A stretch of DNA of 64,000 bases from Chloroflexota bacterium (lineage in GTDB: Bacteria; Chloroflexota; Anaerolineae; Aggregatilineales; Phototrophicaceae). Every line of letters starts with the position of its first letter. Position 1 is the first letter of the stretch. The DNA lies in contig WTGN01000030.1 in the NCBI GenBank assembly GCA_011523545.1, forward strand, positions 20,831 to 84,830. The letters are read 5' to 3'. Below, in pieces: positions 9,324-18,032 of the stretch. The notes under the pieces are model-generated. The model saw only the letters and a program-made list of their open reading frames with translations, was not told the origin of the DNA and did no database searches. The position numbers were made by a program, and so were the translations under genes.

Positions 9324-9710
9324 ATGACCATCAAGCGCCAAAGAATGAGCGAACGCATTCATCAGATTCTCAGCCAACTGCTGCTGCGGGAGGTTTCCGA
9401 CCCGCGCCTGCAGGACATTACCGTGACTGAGGTCAGCCTGGATCCAGAGCTGATGGTAGCCAAGGTTTATGTGAGCGCGATGGGCGACGAAGACCGCGAG
9501 CCCGATGTGATGCGCGGGCTGGGGCGCGCGGGCGGCTTCTTGCGCCGCGAAGTTGGCAAACGAATACGCCTGCGCAACACGCCGGAACTCCACTTCTATT
9601 GGGACAGCACTCTGGCGCGCGCCGATCGCATTAACAGTATCATCTCCAAACTCGATATTCCGGCCGAAGTCGCGGATGATGAGCGCGCGGACGACAGCGC
9701 GGCACGCTGA
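9324..9710 (+). CDS. rbfA: Ribosome-binding factor A
   Basis: This is a 128-residue protein with the RbfA fold. It begins MTIKRQRMSERIHQILSQLL, continues with EVSDPRLQDITVTEV, and includes the TPELHFYWDSTLARADRIN end motif. RbfA helps mature the 30S subunit and 16S rRNA 5' end. It starts 9 nt after infB, the classic infB-rbfA order. The last 32-35 nt overlap the start of the downstream DHH phosphoesterase gene. Confidence 0.95.
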   Translation: MTIKRQRMSERIHQILSQLLLREVSDPRLQDITVTEVSLDPELMVAKVYVSAMGDEDREPDVMRGLGRAGGFLRREVGKRIRLRNTPELHFYWDSTLARADRINSIISKLDIPAEVADDERADDSAAR

Positions 9711-10686
9711 GCCGCAATGGGAGGCGGCGGCCGCTGCCATCGCTGAGTCAGAGACGATCCTCCTCGTCTCTCATATCGCGCCCGATGGCGATGCTGTTGG
9801 TTCCCTCCTGGGTTTGGCCGGCCCGCTGCGAGACATGGGAAAAGACATCAGCGCGGCTATCGACGACGGCGTACCGCCGGACTTGCGCTTCATCCCGCAT
9901 AGCGACATGGTTCTGCCCAACGTGGACGAGGGCGAATTTGATCTGATGATCGCGCTTGATTCCAGCGATCTTGAGCGCATCGGCCGCGCGGGCGCTTATG
10001 GCATGGCAAAGGCCGGCAGGGTCATCAACTTGGACCATCACCCCACCAATACAGGTTTCGGCGATATTCATCTGATCGTCCCCGAGGCGGTCGCCGCTGT
10101 TGAAATCGTCTATGACTTCCTCGCCTATCTTGGCTGCCAGCTGTCGCCGGCGGCGGCTTGCGCCTTGCTGACCGGCCTGGTCACCGATACACGGGGTTTT
10201 CGCATTAGCGCCACCAACCGCCGCACGCTGGAGCTCGCCCAGCAGTTGATGTGCTTGGGCGCGCCCCTCTCCCAAATCATGGCGCAGACGTTGAACCGAC
10301 GCCCCTTTGCCGAAGTGGAGCTCTGGAAGCAAGCGCTGCCATCGGTGCAACTGAAAAACGGGCTGATCTACGCAAGCATCACGCAGCGCGATCTGCGGCA
10401 GGCCGGACTGGAAAAGTCGGGCGACGGCGGCCTGGTCAGTTATCTGGTGAATGTGGACCGAGCGAAGATCTCAGTTGTTTTCAAGGAATTGCCCGAGGGC
10501 AAAGTCGAGATTGGCTTCCGGGCCAAGCCCGGTTTCGATGTCGCCAGCCTGGCGTTTCGGCTTGGCGGCGGCGGTCATACGCTGGCGTCGGGCTGCACGA
10601 TGGAAGGCAATATGCAGCAGGTGCAAGACATCGTCCTGCCCTTGGCGCGCCAAGCGATCGCGGAAGGGTCCAGCTCGCTTGCCTGA
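9679..10686 (+). CDS. nrnA: DHH/DHHA1 phosphoesterase, NrnA-like oligoribonuclease / pAp phosphatase
   Basis: This protein is about 335 residues from ATG 9679 (ATG 9676 is equally possible). The DHH domain shows SHIAPDGDAVGS, ALDSSD, NLDHHPTN and GLVTDTRGF, which carry the metal-binding Asp and His residues. The DHHA1 domain ends with the RLGGGGHTLASG substrate loop. NrnA degrades short RNA oligonucleotides and dephosphorylates pAp. It overlaps the end of rbfA and its TGA overlaps the truB start, so it is translationally coupled in this operon. An rbfA-nrnA-truB order is common in Gram-positives and relatives. Confidence 0.9.
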   Translation: MSARTTARHAEPQWEAAAAAIAESETILLVSHIAPDGDAVGSLLGLAGPLRDMGKDISAAIDDGVPPDLRFIPHSDMVLPNVDEGEFDLMIALDSSDLERIGRAGAYGMAKAGRVINLDHHPTNTGFGDIHLIVPEAVAAVEIVYDFLAYLGCQLSPAAACALLTGLVTDTRGFRISATNRRTLELAQQLMCLGAPLSQIMAQTLNRRPFAEVELWKQALPSVQLKNGLIYASITQRDLRQAGLEKSGDGGLVSYLVNVDRAKISVVFKELPEGKVEIGFRAKPGFDVASLAFRLGGGGHTLASGCTMEGNMQQVQDIVLPLARQAIAEGSSSLA

Positions 10687-11581
10687 TTTTCGCACCGCCG
10701 GCTTTCTCAACCTCAACAAGCCCTTGCATCTAACCAGTCATGATGTAGTCGCGCAGGTGCGGCGTCCTTATCGCGCGCTCACCGGCTCAAAGAAAGTGGG
10801 GCACGCGGGCACGCTGGATCCGCTGGCGGACGGTGTGCTCGTCATCTGCCTGGGCGCGGCGACGCGGCTCAGCGAGTATGTCATGCGCGGGCGAAAAGTC
10901 TATCGCGCAACGATCCAATTCGGCGTGACCACCACGACCTACGACGCCGCCGGCGAGGTTCTCGAACGCAAAAGCGCCGACCATCTCGACATAGCCACCG
11001 TGCGGCGCGCCATGTCAGCCTTCGTCGGTGAGATTGAGCAGATCCCGCCGATGTTCAGCGCGATTAAGATTAGGGGGAAAAAGCTCTACGAACTGGCTCG
11101 GCAGGGGAAGACGGTCGAGCGAGAAGCGCGCGCTGTCACGATACATGCGCTCAAAGCGCTGTCCTGGCGCAGCCCGGTCCTGGAAGTTGAGGTAGCCTGC
11201 AGCGCCGGGACTTACATTCGCAGCCTTGCGCATGACCTGGGCGCGGCCCTGGGCGTCGGCGGACATCTGGCGGGATTAACGCGCGCCGCCAGCGGCAGCT
11301 TCAAACTTGAGCATAGTCTCACTCTTGATGCCGTGGTCGGTGGCGGCGATACATGGCTTCGGCACATCATCTCGCCTTATGACGCGCTGGCGCAATACAG
11401 CCGGGTGACCCTCGGCGCGGACGATATTGATCGCGTTCGTCATGGCGGCTTTATCGGCCGGCAGCCGCAAGTTGACGACGCCGCCGTCTTCGCCTTTGAC
11501 GCGGAGCGCGAACTGGTGGCAATCCTCGAGCCCCGCGGTCAACAGTGGAAACCGCGCAAGGTATTCGTAAGCGGGTCTTGA
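10679..11581 (+). CDS. truB: tRNA pseudouridine(55) synthase TruB
   Basis: This is a 300-residue protein that makes pseudouridine 55 in the tRNA T-loop. The catalytic-Asp motif KVGHAGTLDPLADGVLVI is present, with GFLNLNKPLHLTSHDVV at the N-terminus and EVACSAGTYIRSLAHDLG in the core. I place the start at TTG 10679. It overlaps the nrnA stop codon and has GGAAGGG about 10 nt upstream. A start farther upstream would add residues that do not align with the family. It is coupled to nrnA and followed by ribF. Confidence 0.95.
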   Translation: MPDFRTAGFLNLNKPLHLTSHDVVAQVRRPYRALTGSKKVGHAGTLDPLADGVLVICLGAATRLSEYVMRGRKVYRATIQFGVTTTTYDAAGEVLERKSADHLDIATVRRAMSAFVGEIEQIPPMFSAIKIRGKKLYELARQGKTVEREARAVTIHALKALSWRSPVLEVEVACSAGTYIRSLAHDLGAALGVGGHLAGLTRAASGSFKLEHSLTLDAVVGGGDTWLRHIISPYDALAQYSRVTLGADDIDRVRHGGFIGRQPQVDDAAVFAFDAERELVAILEPRGQQWKPRKVFVSGS

Positions 11582-11612
11582 TAAAATGACATCAAGCCGG
11601 CGAGCGATAGCT

Positions 11613-12551
11613 ATGAGACATTTGCGCAAATTGAATGATGCCAACCTCGATGCCGATTCAATCCTGACCATTGGCGTTTTTGATGGCGTGCATCGGGGCC
11701 ACCAGCAATTGATCCAGCGCCTGGTTGCGCGCGCCCGCGCTTCGGGCCGGTTGGCGATCGTCCTCACATTTTATCCGCATCCCGACAAAGTGCTTGAACG
11801 GGTCAATACGCGCTATTATTTGACAACGCCCGACCAACGCGCCGAGCTGCTGCTGAATCTGGGTGTGGACATGGTCATTACCCACCCGTTTGACGACGAG
11901 ACCCGCCATCAACCGGCGGCGGCATTCATCGACCGCCTGGTTGATCGCCTGCGGATCAAGGAATTGTGGGTGGGCGCGGATTTCGCCCTGGGCTTCCAAC
12001 GCGAAGGCGATATAAGTTTCTTGCGCGCGCAAGGCAAAAAGCGCGGTTTCCAGGTGACGGCGGTGGAGCTGATCACCGGGGAATCCAGCCGTGAGTTCAT
12101 TCGCAGCTCAAGCATTCGCGACCAGGTCCGCAAGGGCAACTTGACCGCGGCGAATGCGATGTTAGGGCGCGCCTATGCCTTGCCCGGCACGGTTGTCCTG
12201 GGCGAACAGCGCGGGCGAACTATCGGCGTGCCGACGGCGAATCTCGAGGTCTGGCGCGAGCAGATCATCCCGGCGAACGGCGTTTACGCGGCCTGGGCGC
12301 GCCTCGGCGGCGAGCGCTTTCCGGCGGCGACCAACATCGGCCGGCGCCCTACTTTCGCCGGCGAGGCGACCACCATCGAAGCCCACTTGCTGGACTTTGA
12401 TCGCGAGATTTACGGCGACGAACTGGAATTAGCATTAGAGAAGCGCCTGCGCGCGGAGCGGAAGTTCAGCGGATTGGACGAGCTGACGAAGCAGATTCAA
12501 GCCGATATCGAGGCCACTCGCCGCTGCCTGGGGGCGGAGCCGCCAAGTTAA
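11613..12551 (+). CDS. ribF: Bifunctional riboflavin kinase / FAD synthetase
   Basis: This is a 312-residue enzyme converting riboflavin to FMN and then FAD. The N-terminal nucleotidyltransferase shows ILTIGVFDGVHRGHQQLI and the C-terminal flavokinase shows RGRTIGVPTANLE and NGVYAAW. The chosen ATG gives a normal family N-terminus; an in-frame ATG at 11586 would add nine residues. It is the last gene of the nusA operon, and its stop overlaps the stop of the convergent era by a few bases. No FMN riboswitch is visible, consistent with its internal position. Confidence 0.95.
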   Translation: MRHLRKLNDANLDADSILTIGVFDGVHRGHQQLIQRLVARARASGRLAIVLTFYPHPDKVLERVNTRYYLTTPDQRAELLLNLGVDMVITHPFDDETRHQPAAAFIDRLVDRLRIKELWVGADFALGFQREGDISFLRAQGKKRGFQVTAVELITGESSREFIRSSSIRDQVRKGNLTAANAMLGRAYALPGTVVLGEQRGRTIGVPTANLEVWREQIIPANGVYAAWARLGGERFPAATNIGRRPTFAGEATTIEAHLLDFDREIYGDELELALEKRLRAERKFSGLDELTKQIQADIEATRRCLGAEPPS

Positions 12552-13501
12552 CTGCGCTGGCGCTTCGGGATGCTGTAACCCAGGCGCCGCATGAACTCTT
12601 CATTGCTGCGCCAATTCTTCTGCACCTTGACGCGCGTCTCCAGATGCACCTGCCCGCCAAGCATGTCCTCCAAAGCAGCGCGGGCCTCGACGCCGATACG
12701 CTTGATCATGCCCCCGCCCTTCCCGATGACGATGCCCTTTTGCGAGCCGCGCTCGACATAGATTGACGCTTCGATATAGGTGATATCGCTTCTTTCGCGG
12801 AATCGATTGATCAGCACCGCGGACGAATGCGGAATTTCGTCGCTCGTGTTCTCGATAATCCGTTCGCGGATGATCTCGGCCGCGATGAAGCGCAGGTTGC
12901 TTTCGCTCAGTTGATCGGCCGGGTAATAACGCGGGCCAAGCGGCATGAGCGGGATCAGACAGTCTATCAATTCCGAGACGCCCAGGCGCGCTTTGGCACA
13001 GGTCTTCAACGCGTCTACATGCGCGGAGAGCGCGAGAAAGTCGCCAAACTCGGACTGATCGACGACCAGGTCAGTCTTATTCAGGACCAACACTCGCGGC
13101 GTATTGGGCACGATCTCGGCCAGTTGCCGCGCGATTTGCCGATCTTCGTCCGCCGTCGGCGTGGAGGCGTCAAGAATCCACAGGATGATGTCGGCTTCTT
13201 TCAAGGCGTCATGGGCGGCGTCGACCATGTAGCGCCCCATTCGCGTCTTGGGCTTGTGGATGCCGGGACTGTCAATAAACAGTATCTGGGCCGCGGCGCT
13301 GGTGTAGATGCCCAATTGGCGCTGACGCGTCGTTTGTGGCTTGGCGCTGACGATGGCGATCTTCTGGCCGACGATGGCGTTTATGAGCGTCGACTTGCCG
13401 ACATTGGGCCGCCCCACGACCGCGACCAGGCCCGAGCGATGATCCTCCCCCCAGTCATCGCTGAAAATCGAATCCAGCTCACTCATTCCGCCGCCAGGCA
13501 T
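12548..13501 (-). CDS. era: GTPase Era
   Basis: This is a 317-residue GTPase acting in 16S rRNA processing and 30S assembly. G motifs are clear: GRPNVGKSTLINAI (G1), QTTRQRQLG (G2), DSPGIHKP (G3) and LNKTD (G4). The C-terminal KH domain shows GSQKGIVIGKGGGMIKRIG. A 20-residue leader precedes the G domain, and an in-frame ATG at codon 6 could be the true start. It converges on ribF. The gene upstream on the same strand overlaps its start by 23 nt, suggesting coupling. Confidence 0.96.
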   Translation of the reverse strand: MPGGGMSELDSIFSDDWGEDHRSGLVAVVGRPNVGKSTLINAIVGQKIAIVSAKPQTTRQRQLGIYTSAAAQILFIDSPGIHKPKTRMGRYMVDAAHDALKEADIILWILDASTPTADEDRQIARQLAEIVPNTPRVLVLNKTDLVVDQSEFGDFLALSAHVDALKTCAKARLGVSELIDCLIPLMPLGPRYYPADQLSESNLRFIAAEIIRERIIENTSDEIPHSSAVLINRFRERSDITYIEASIYVERGSQKGIVIGKGGGMIKRIGVEARAALEDMLGGQVHLETRVKVQKNWRSNEEFMRRLGYSIPKRQRS

Positions 13502-13982
13502 TCACGTTGTCAAATTGCGGGAGATGCCGCCGCAAGCGCTCGGGCATGGCGCCGGCGCCATCGTCAATCAGCGCCGCCAGCCTGGCCAGCGGCAATTCAT
13601 CCTGAACCCCGCGGTAGACAAAGACGGCATAGGGATGTTCAAAATCCAATTGCTTGAGCGCGGGCATATCTTCAACGCCATCATTGCGAAAGCCGCACAC
13701 ATCGGCGCGCGGATACAGATGCGCCTTCGTCATCAGAAAGTCCCAGGCCGCCTCGCCATTGAGCAATTCGCCATAATCGGCCACGACCAGGTGCGGCACA
13801 ATGCTAAATTGAGGCTTGCCCAAATAGGTGATGCCATAACGCAGCGTAAGCTCGCCGCGCGCTATCACCCTTCCCTCCGCCAATTCAGCGCTGGAAAGCA
13901 GCGCCTGATCGCCGATTTCGGTCACCACGCCGACAACCTGATCGGAAATAGGCTGAGGCTGCACCGGGGGTTTTCGTTTCAT
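13479..13982 (-). CDS. Unknown protein of 167 residues, coupled to era
   Basis: I do not recognise this protein. It is soluble, with no signal peptide or membrane helix. The N-terminal half has alternating hydrophobic segments (VVGVVTEIG, VIARGELTLRYG, QFSIVPHLVVADY) suggesting beta strands. The C-terminal half is acidic and helical and ends near PERLRRHLPQFDNVNAW. Its 3' end overlaps the era start by 23 nt, and a small membrane protein gene lies 9 nt upstream, so three genes probably form one transcript. The overlap and consistent reading frame support a real gene. Confidence 0.7.
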   Translation of the reverse strand: MKRKPPVQPQPISDQVVGVVTEIGDQALLSSAELAEGRVIARGELTLRYGITYLGKPQFSIVPHLVVADYGELLNGEAAWDFLMTKAHLYPRADVCGFRNDGVEDMPALKQLDFEHPYAVFVYRGVQDELPLARLAALIDDGAGAMPERLRRHLPQFDNVNAWRRNE

Positions 13983-13991
13983 TTCCGGGGC

Positions 13992-14336
13992 TTAGTGCTG
14001 CTCTGGTTCCGCCGGGACGTTGATATCGTCAAAGCGTTCAAAGGGGCGTACCCAGCCCAGCCAGAAGCCGATGGCGAGCGCCAGCAGCAGCATGCCAACA
14101 AGGAGCAGCAAGCCAAGCGAGTGCGTCGATTGCGCATCCAGCGCGGCGCCGAAGATAACGCCGACGCTGGCGCCCAGGATCATCAACGTCATCCCGGCGC
14201 CGCCCACCATCGCCAGACTGTAGCGCGTCAATTTGCTCGGCTGCACCGCTTCACCCCGCTGTTCGTCTGCCACTTTGCGCTTGCTTTCTGTATGATAAAC
14301 TCTTTCACCGGTTTGATTTTGCCCTTGGCGAGGCAA
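13992..14336 (-). CDS. Small two-helix membrane protein, possibly AtpZ/AtpI-like
   Basis: The frame encodes up to 114 residues, starting at a TTG. A GTG at 14273 would give a shorter and perhaps more likely protein. Two membrane helices are visible (about 41-66 and 73-94), joined by a short loop with LDAQSTHS, and a charged tail follows. The Gly-rich first helix, the LD loop and the second helix resemble AtpZ/AtpI small proteins, but no ATP synthase genes are nearby, so that remains a guess. It lies upstream of the unknown protein and era on the same strand. Confidence 0.6.
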   Translation of the reverse strand: MPRQGQNQTGERVYHTESKRKVADEQRGEAVQPSKLTRYSLAMVGGAGMTLMILGASVGVIFGAALDAQSTHSLGLLLLVGMLLLALAIGFWLGWVRPFERFDDINVPAEPEQH

Positions 14337-14426
14337 TCCGTCAAGGTTGAGAGGTCATGCTTCATTTGCGGTCGCTGTCATCAGACCTTCCACAGTCTGC
14401 CATGCGCCGCTGATAGAGAGGATTCG

Positions 14427-15029
14427 ATGAGCGTAGACAAGGTGCTGTTCATCCGTCATGGCCAGACCGATTTCAATCGAGAGCGGCGGCTGCAAGGGGC
14501 GCTGCCCGTTCCGCTTAACGATTGTGGCCGCCAGCAGGCGCAATCGCTGGCGCAAGCCCTAAAGGCGGCCCCGCCCGACGCGATAGTTGCCAGCCCGCGA
14601 TCGCGCGCGCTTGAGACGGCGCGGATTATCGCCACTGCTTTGGGGCAAACCGCGCATGAGGATGAGCGCCTGGCCGAGATTGCCTTTGGCGATTTTGAAG
14701 GATATACATTTGCCGAGGTCGAAGCGCTTTATCCCGAAGCTTATCGCAAATGGGAAACCGGTTATCGTCCTTACCGCGTGCCGGGCGGCGAGTCGCGGCT
14801 GGATGTGCAGCGGCGGATGGAGGCGGCCTGGCGCGACATCGTCGGCGCCGCCGATTTGGATACGGTCGCCATTGTCGGGCACAGCTCGGCGATGATGATT
14901 CTGCTCGCGTCGATGTTCGCGCATTTGCCCGCCAAAGCAATGAAGAATTGCTCGGTCACGACGCTGCTGCGCTTTCAGGATGTCTGGCAGATCGGCGCCT
15001 TCGCCGAGACGCCCTGGGGAGATGAATAA
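14427..15029 (+). CDS. Histidine phosphatase family protein (phosphoglycerate mutase-like)
   Basis: This is a 200-residue protein of the branch-1 histidine phosphatase superfamily. The catalytic RHG motif (LFIRHGQTDFNRERRLQG) is at the N-terminus, with SPRSRALETA and the second catalytic His in VAIVGHSSAMM. Members include cofactor-dependent phosphoglycerate mutase, cobalamin phosphatase CobC and broad phosphatases, so the substrate cannot be assigned. The ATG is chosen because the RHG motif follows nine residues later, as in the family. The open frame extends upstream without family similarity. Confidence 0.88.
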   Translation: MSVDKVLFIRHGQTDFNRERRLQGALPVPLNDCGRQQAQSLAQALKAAPPDAIVASPRSRALETARIIATALGQTAHEDERLAEIAFGDFEGYTFAEVEALYPEAYRKWETGYRPYRVPGGESRLDVQRRMEAAWRDIVGAADLDTVAIVGHSSAMMILLASMFAHLPAKAMKNCSVTTLLRFQDVWQIGAFAETPWGDE

Positions 15030-15114
15030 GCCGGGTCGCCGCTGATAATGGCCACCATATCAAGTAAAATCGCGGCGGATAACTGGCCGGGGAAACCGGA
15101 AAGGAAGCCAAGGC

Positions 15115-16101
15115 ATGACAAAACCCATTCGTGTAGCGGTGACAGGCGGCGCGGGGCAGATCGCTTACAGCCTGCTCTTTCGCATCGGCAACGGCGAGCT
15201 CTTCGGCGCCAATCAACCGGTGGCATTGCAGATTCTCGAAATTCCGCCGGCGATGGACGCGCTGCGGGGCGTGCTCATGGAATTGGAGGACAGCGCCCAG
15301 CCGCTCCTGCGCGAGGTCATCATCACCGATCAGCCAAACATCGCCTTCAAAGATGCGAACTGGGCCATCCTCGTCGGTGGCATGCCGCGCGGCCCCGGGA
15401 TGGATCGCAGCGATCTGATCGCCGCCAACGGCCCCATATTCGTCGAGCAAGGGCGCGCCCTCAACGAGCAGGCGGCCGCTGATATTCGCGTGCTGGTAGT
15501 CGCAAACCCTTGCAATTCAAATTGCCTGGTGGCCAAAGCCAACGCGCCCGACATTCCGCCGGAACGCTTTTACGCCATGACCCGGCTGGACGAAAACCGA
15601 GCCAGTGCCCAGCTGGCGGTGAGAGCGGGCGTCCCGGTAGGCGATGTGAGCAAGATCGCTATCTGGGGCAACCACAGCAATACGCAATTCCCCAATTTTG
15701 AGCATGCCTTCATTCAGGGCGAGCCGGCTGAATCCGTCATCGCGGACCGGGCTTGGCTGGAAGGCGAATTTTTGAGCACGGTGCAAAATCGTGGCGCCGC
15801 CGTGATCAACGCGCGTGGCAAGAGCTCGGCCGCCAGCGCCGCCAACGCCGCCCTTGATAGCATCCGCAGTCTCATCAATCCGACGCCGGCGGGCGACTGG
15901 TACAGCGCCGCTATCGCCAGCGAGGGCAATCCTTATGGCCTGGCGGATGGACTGATGTATTCTTTCCCGCTGAGGACGACGGAGGATGGCGCGGCCGCAA
16001 TTGTCGACGGCCTGGCCCTGAGCGACTACGCGCTGGGCAAGATCAAGGAATCTGAGGCCGAGCTGCTCGCGGAGCGCGAGGCTATAGCAAACCTTCTATA
16101 A
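15115..16101 (+). CDS. mdh: Malate dehydrogenase (NAD-dependent, TIGR01759-like)
   Basis: This is a 328-residue TCA-cycle enzyme interconverting malate and oxaloacetate. The Rossmann start is [18 protein letters not shown]. Substrate and catalytic features follow: [15 protein letters not shown] with the mobile-loop Arg residues, [18 protein letters not shown], and [13 protein letters not shown] with the catalytic His. These match the cytosolic or group-2 bacterial MDH type rather than the LDH-like MDH common in other Chloroflexota. AAAGGA lies about 10 nt before the ATG. It stands alone between the phosphatase gene and the pspC gene. Confidence 0.95.
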   Translation: MTKPIRVAVTGGAGQIAYSLLFRIGNGELFGANQPVALQILEIPPAMDALRGVLMELEDSAQPLLREVIITDQPNIAFKDANWAILVGGMPRGPGMDRSDLIAANGPIFVEQGRALNEQAAADIRVLVVANPCNSNCLVAKANAPDIPPERFYAMTRLDENRASAQLAVRAGVPVGDVSKIAIWGNHSNTQFPNFEHAFIQGEPAESVIADRAWLEGEFLSTVQNRGAAVINARGKSSAASAANAALDSIRSLINPTPAGDWYSAAIASEGNPYGLADGLMYSFPLRTTEDGAAAIVDGLALSDYALGKIKESEAELLAEREAIANLL

Positions 16102-16103
16102 GC

Positions 16104-16164
16104 GTAGTGGCGAGACGGTGGCTCGCAAATTGTAGATTGTAGGGGCGACATACCATGTCGCCCG
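16104..16164. repeat. Two adjacent GGGCG hairpin repeats (one degenerate, one intact)
   Basis: The intact copy (16138-16164) reads TGTAGG, then a 9-bp stem GGGCGACAT/ATGTCGCCC (16143-16151 with 16155-16163) with loop ACC. Immediately upstream, 16104-16126 is a weaker copy (GTAGTGGCGAG, CTCGC). They occupy the gap between the convergent mdh and pspC genes, where they could act as a bidirectional terminator. Confidence 0.75.
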
Positions 16165-16206
16165 CCTCCAAGCTGCCGTCGCCGCCCAGCGACGTGAATC
16201 GGGCGA

Positions 16207-16452
16207 CTATACGAACTCTTCGCGCTTGGCTTTATCCGCCGTCGCCTGCACGAATGCCGGCTCTTCCGGAACGACCGCCGCCAAGATGATGTAGAGCAGC
16301 AAGCCCGGCCCGCCTGCAATCGATAGTATGACCCAAAGCAGGCGAACCAGCGTGGGGTCAATCCCGAGATAATCGGCGACGCCGCCACAGACGCCAGCCA
16401 TTTGCCGGTCCTTGCGCGAACGATACAGCCGCTTGTTGAGCTTGATGTTCAT
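16207..16452 (-). CDS. PspC-domain small membrane protein
   Basis: This is an 81-residue protein. A KRLYRSRKDRQMAGVCGGVA start, YLGIDPTLVRLLWV and one long membrane segment with GPGLLLYIILAAVVPEEP define the PspC domain (about 4-62). PspC-domain proteins sense or respond to envelope stress, but isolated ones like this have no assigned role. GAGGAAAC lies before the ATG as a Shine-Dalgarno. No other psp genes are nearby. Confidence 0.9.
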   Translation of the reverse strand: MNIKLNKRLYRSRKDRQMAGVCGGVADYLGIDPTLVRLLWVILSIAGGPGLLLYIILAAVVPEEPAFVQATADKAKREEFV

Positions 16453-16572
16453 TTGAAGCTGTTTCCTCCTTGCGGACGATATGGGACATTGGCCGCGGGC
16501 TGCGATTTCCCGCTGGCAAAGTTTCTCTAATAGATAATACGCATTGGAAGGCCGCCTGTTGCGCCGGCGCGC

Positions 16573-17946
16573 TCACTTTTGCCCGGCGCCCGGGCTGGCG
16601 ACGCCGGCGCGAATGGGACTGTCGCCGATGCCCGGGTACAGACGGGCCAGGCCCCAGAATGCCCGAATGGCAATCCACAGCACGGTCATCAGCCAGACGC
16701 CGGCGAAGGAACCGGCTGGGTCGCTCGCGATCCAATGCAAGCCGAGGCAGCCGCAAGCCGTCGCCATCATCATGGCATTGCGCAGAAAGCGATAATCGCT
16801 CGTGCCCCAATGAATGCCATCGGTGACGAAAGCCAGCGCGCTAAGCGGCTGGGACAGCGCCGCGATGACCCAGGCGGCCTGGAAGACGGATGCCGCGTCC
16901 ACCGGCACTAGCGCGGCCAGCACTAAAGGGGTCGCGAGCAGCATAAGGGCCAGCATAAGGACGCCGGTGAGCAGGCTCCAAATCGTCGTGGAAGCGGCGA
17001 CGCGCCTGGCGTATTCCCGGCGGCCCGATCCGACGAAATAACCGACCAGGCTTTGCGCGGTCGTCGACAATGATTCCGAAATCAAAGCGGTAAAGAACCA
17101 TACCTGTCGTATCACCTGATGGGCCGCGCCCGCCTCCGCCCCCATCTGCGTCGCCACGCGCGTGGCAAATAGCAGGAACAGCGTCAAGGACGCCGACCGT
17201 AAGAATAGATCGCGCCCGATGCGCATCAGCTTGACGCCATCGCCCAGGCTGATCTCGCGGCTAAAACCGATTCGGCGGCGCACTTCCCAAAGCATCCATA
17301 TTGCGCCAATCCACTGCGCTGCTGAGCTGGCCAGGCCGGCGCCCGCCACGCCCAACGCCGGAAACGCGCCCCAGCCGAATATGAAGATGGCGTCCAGCAG
17401 CACATTGGCCAGGTTGATGCCCAGCGCAATCCACAGCGGCGACCTCATATCTTGTATGCCGCGCAGCGCGCCAAAGCCGACGATGACCAGCATGACAGCC
17501 GGCGCCCCTAGCGTACGCGCCCGAATATAGGTCGTCGCCAGGCTATGCACCGCCCCTTCGGCGCCCAGCGCGGTCGGCACGATTGAGGCGCTGGCCATCA
17601 GCAGAGCGCTGAGCAGCAAGCTGAGCATGACACCAAGCACCAGGGCCAGGCTGAGGGCTTTGCTGGCGCCGGCGGCGTCGCCGCGGCCGAATGTCTGGGC
17701 GACTTCAGTCTGGGTCGCGATGCCGAGAAAGTTGAAAATCCACAGCACCGATGACAGCGCCCCCGCCCCGACGCCAAGAGCCGCCAGCGGTACGGCGCCC
17801 AGGCGCGCGACAAAACCGGTATCGACCAGCCCGGTCACCGGCTCCGCAATCAGCGATAAGAGAATCGGCAGCGACAGGTATAGCAGCGTGCGGGTTGGGC
17901 GGCGCAAATAGGGGTGACGCTCGGACGCGGTACTCGCTTCGTTCAT
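16573..17946 (-). CDS. MATE family efflux transporter
   Basis: This protein is about 457 residues from an ATG at 17946, with roughly 12 membrane helices. A family signature begins LPILLSLIAEPVTGLVDTGF in helix 1, with GIATQTEVAQTFGRGD after helix 2. A second-half repeat around the YFVGSGRREYARR loop matches the MATE fold. These antiporters export cationic drugs or metabolites using Na+ or H+. The open frame begins 30 codons upstream, but the extra residues do not look like the family. It lies 86 nt downstream of fmt on the same strand; substrate unknown. Confidence 0.92.
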   Translation of the reverse strand: MNEASTASERHPYLRRPTRTLLYLSLPILLSLIAEPVTGLVDTGFVARLGAVPLAALGVGAGALSSVLWIFNFLGIATQTEVAQTFGRGDAAGASKALSLALVLGVMLSLLLSALLMASASIVPTALGAEGAVHSLATTYIRARTLGAPAVMLVIVGFGALRGIQDMRSPLWIALGINLANVLLDAIFIFGWGAFPALGVAGAGLASSAAQWIGAIWMLWEVRRRIGFSREISLGDGVKLMRIGRDLFLRSASLTLFLLFATRVATQMGAEAGAAHQVIRQVWFFTALISESLSTTAQSLVGYFVGSGRREYARRVAASTTIWSLLTGVLMLALMLLATPLVLAALVPVDAASVFQAAWVIAALSQPLSALAFVTDGIHWGTSDYRFLRNAMMMATACGCLGLHWIASDPAGSFAGVWLMTVLWIAIRAFWGLARLYPGIGDSPIRAGVASPGAGQK

Positions 17947-18032
17947 GGCGCGCGCCTGGCGCAGGCAGAAATCATGAGTCTGTACGGGCAAGCCAGCCGA
18001 AAAACAGTGTATTCGCAAGCGCCGCTGGCGGA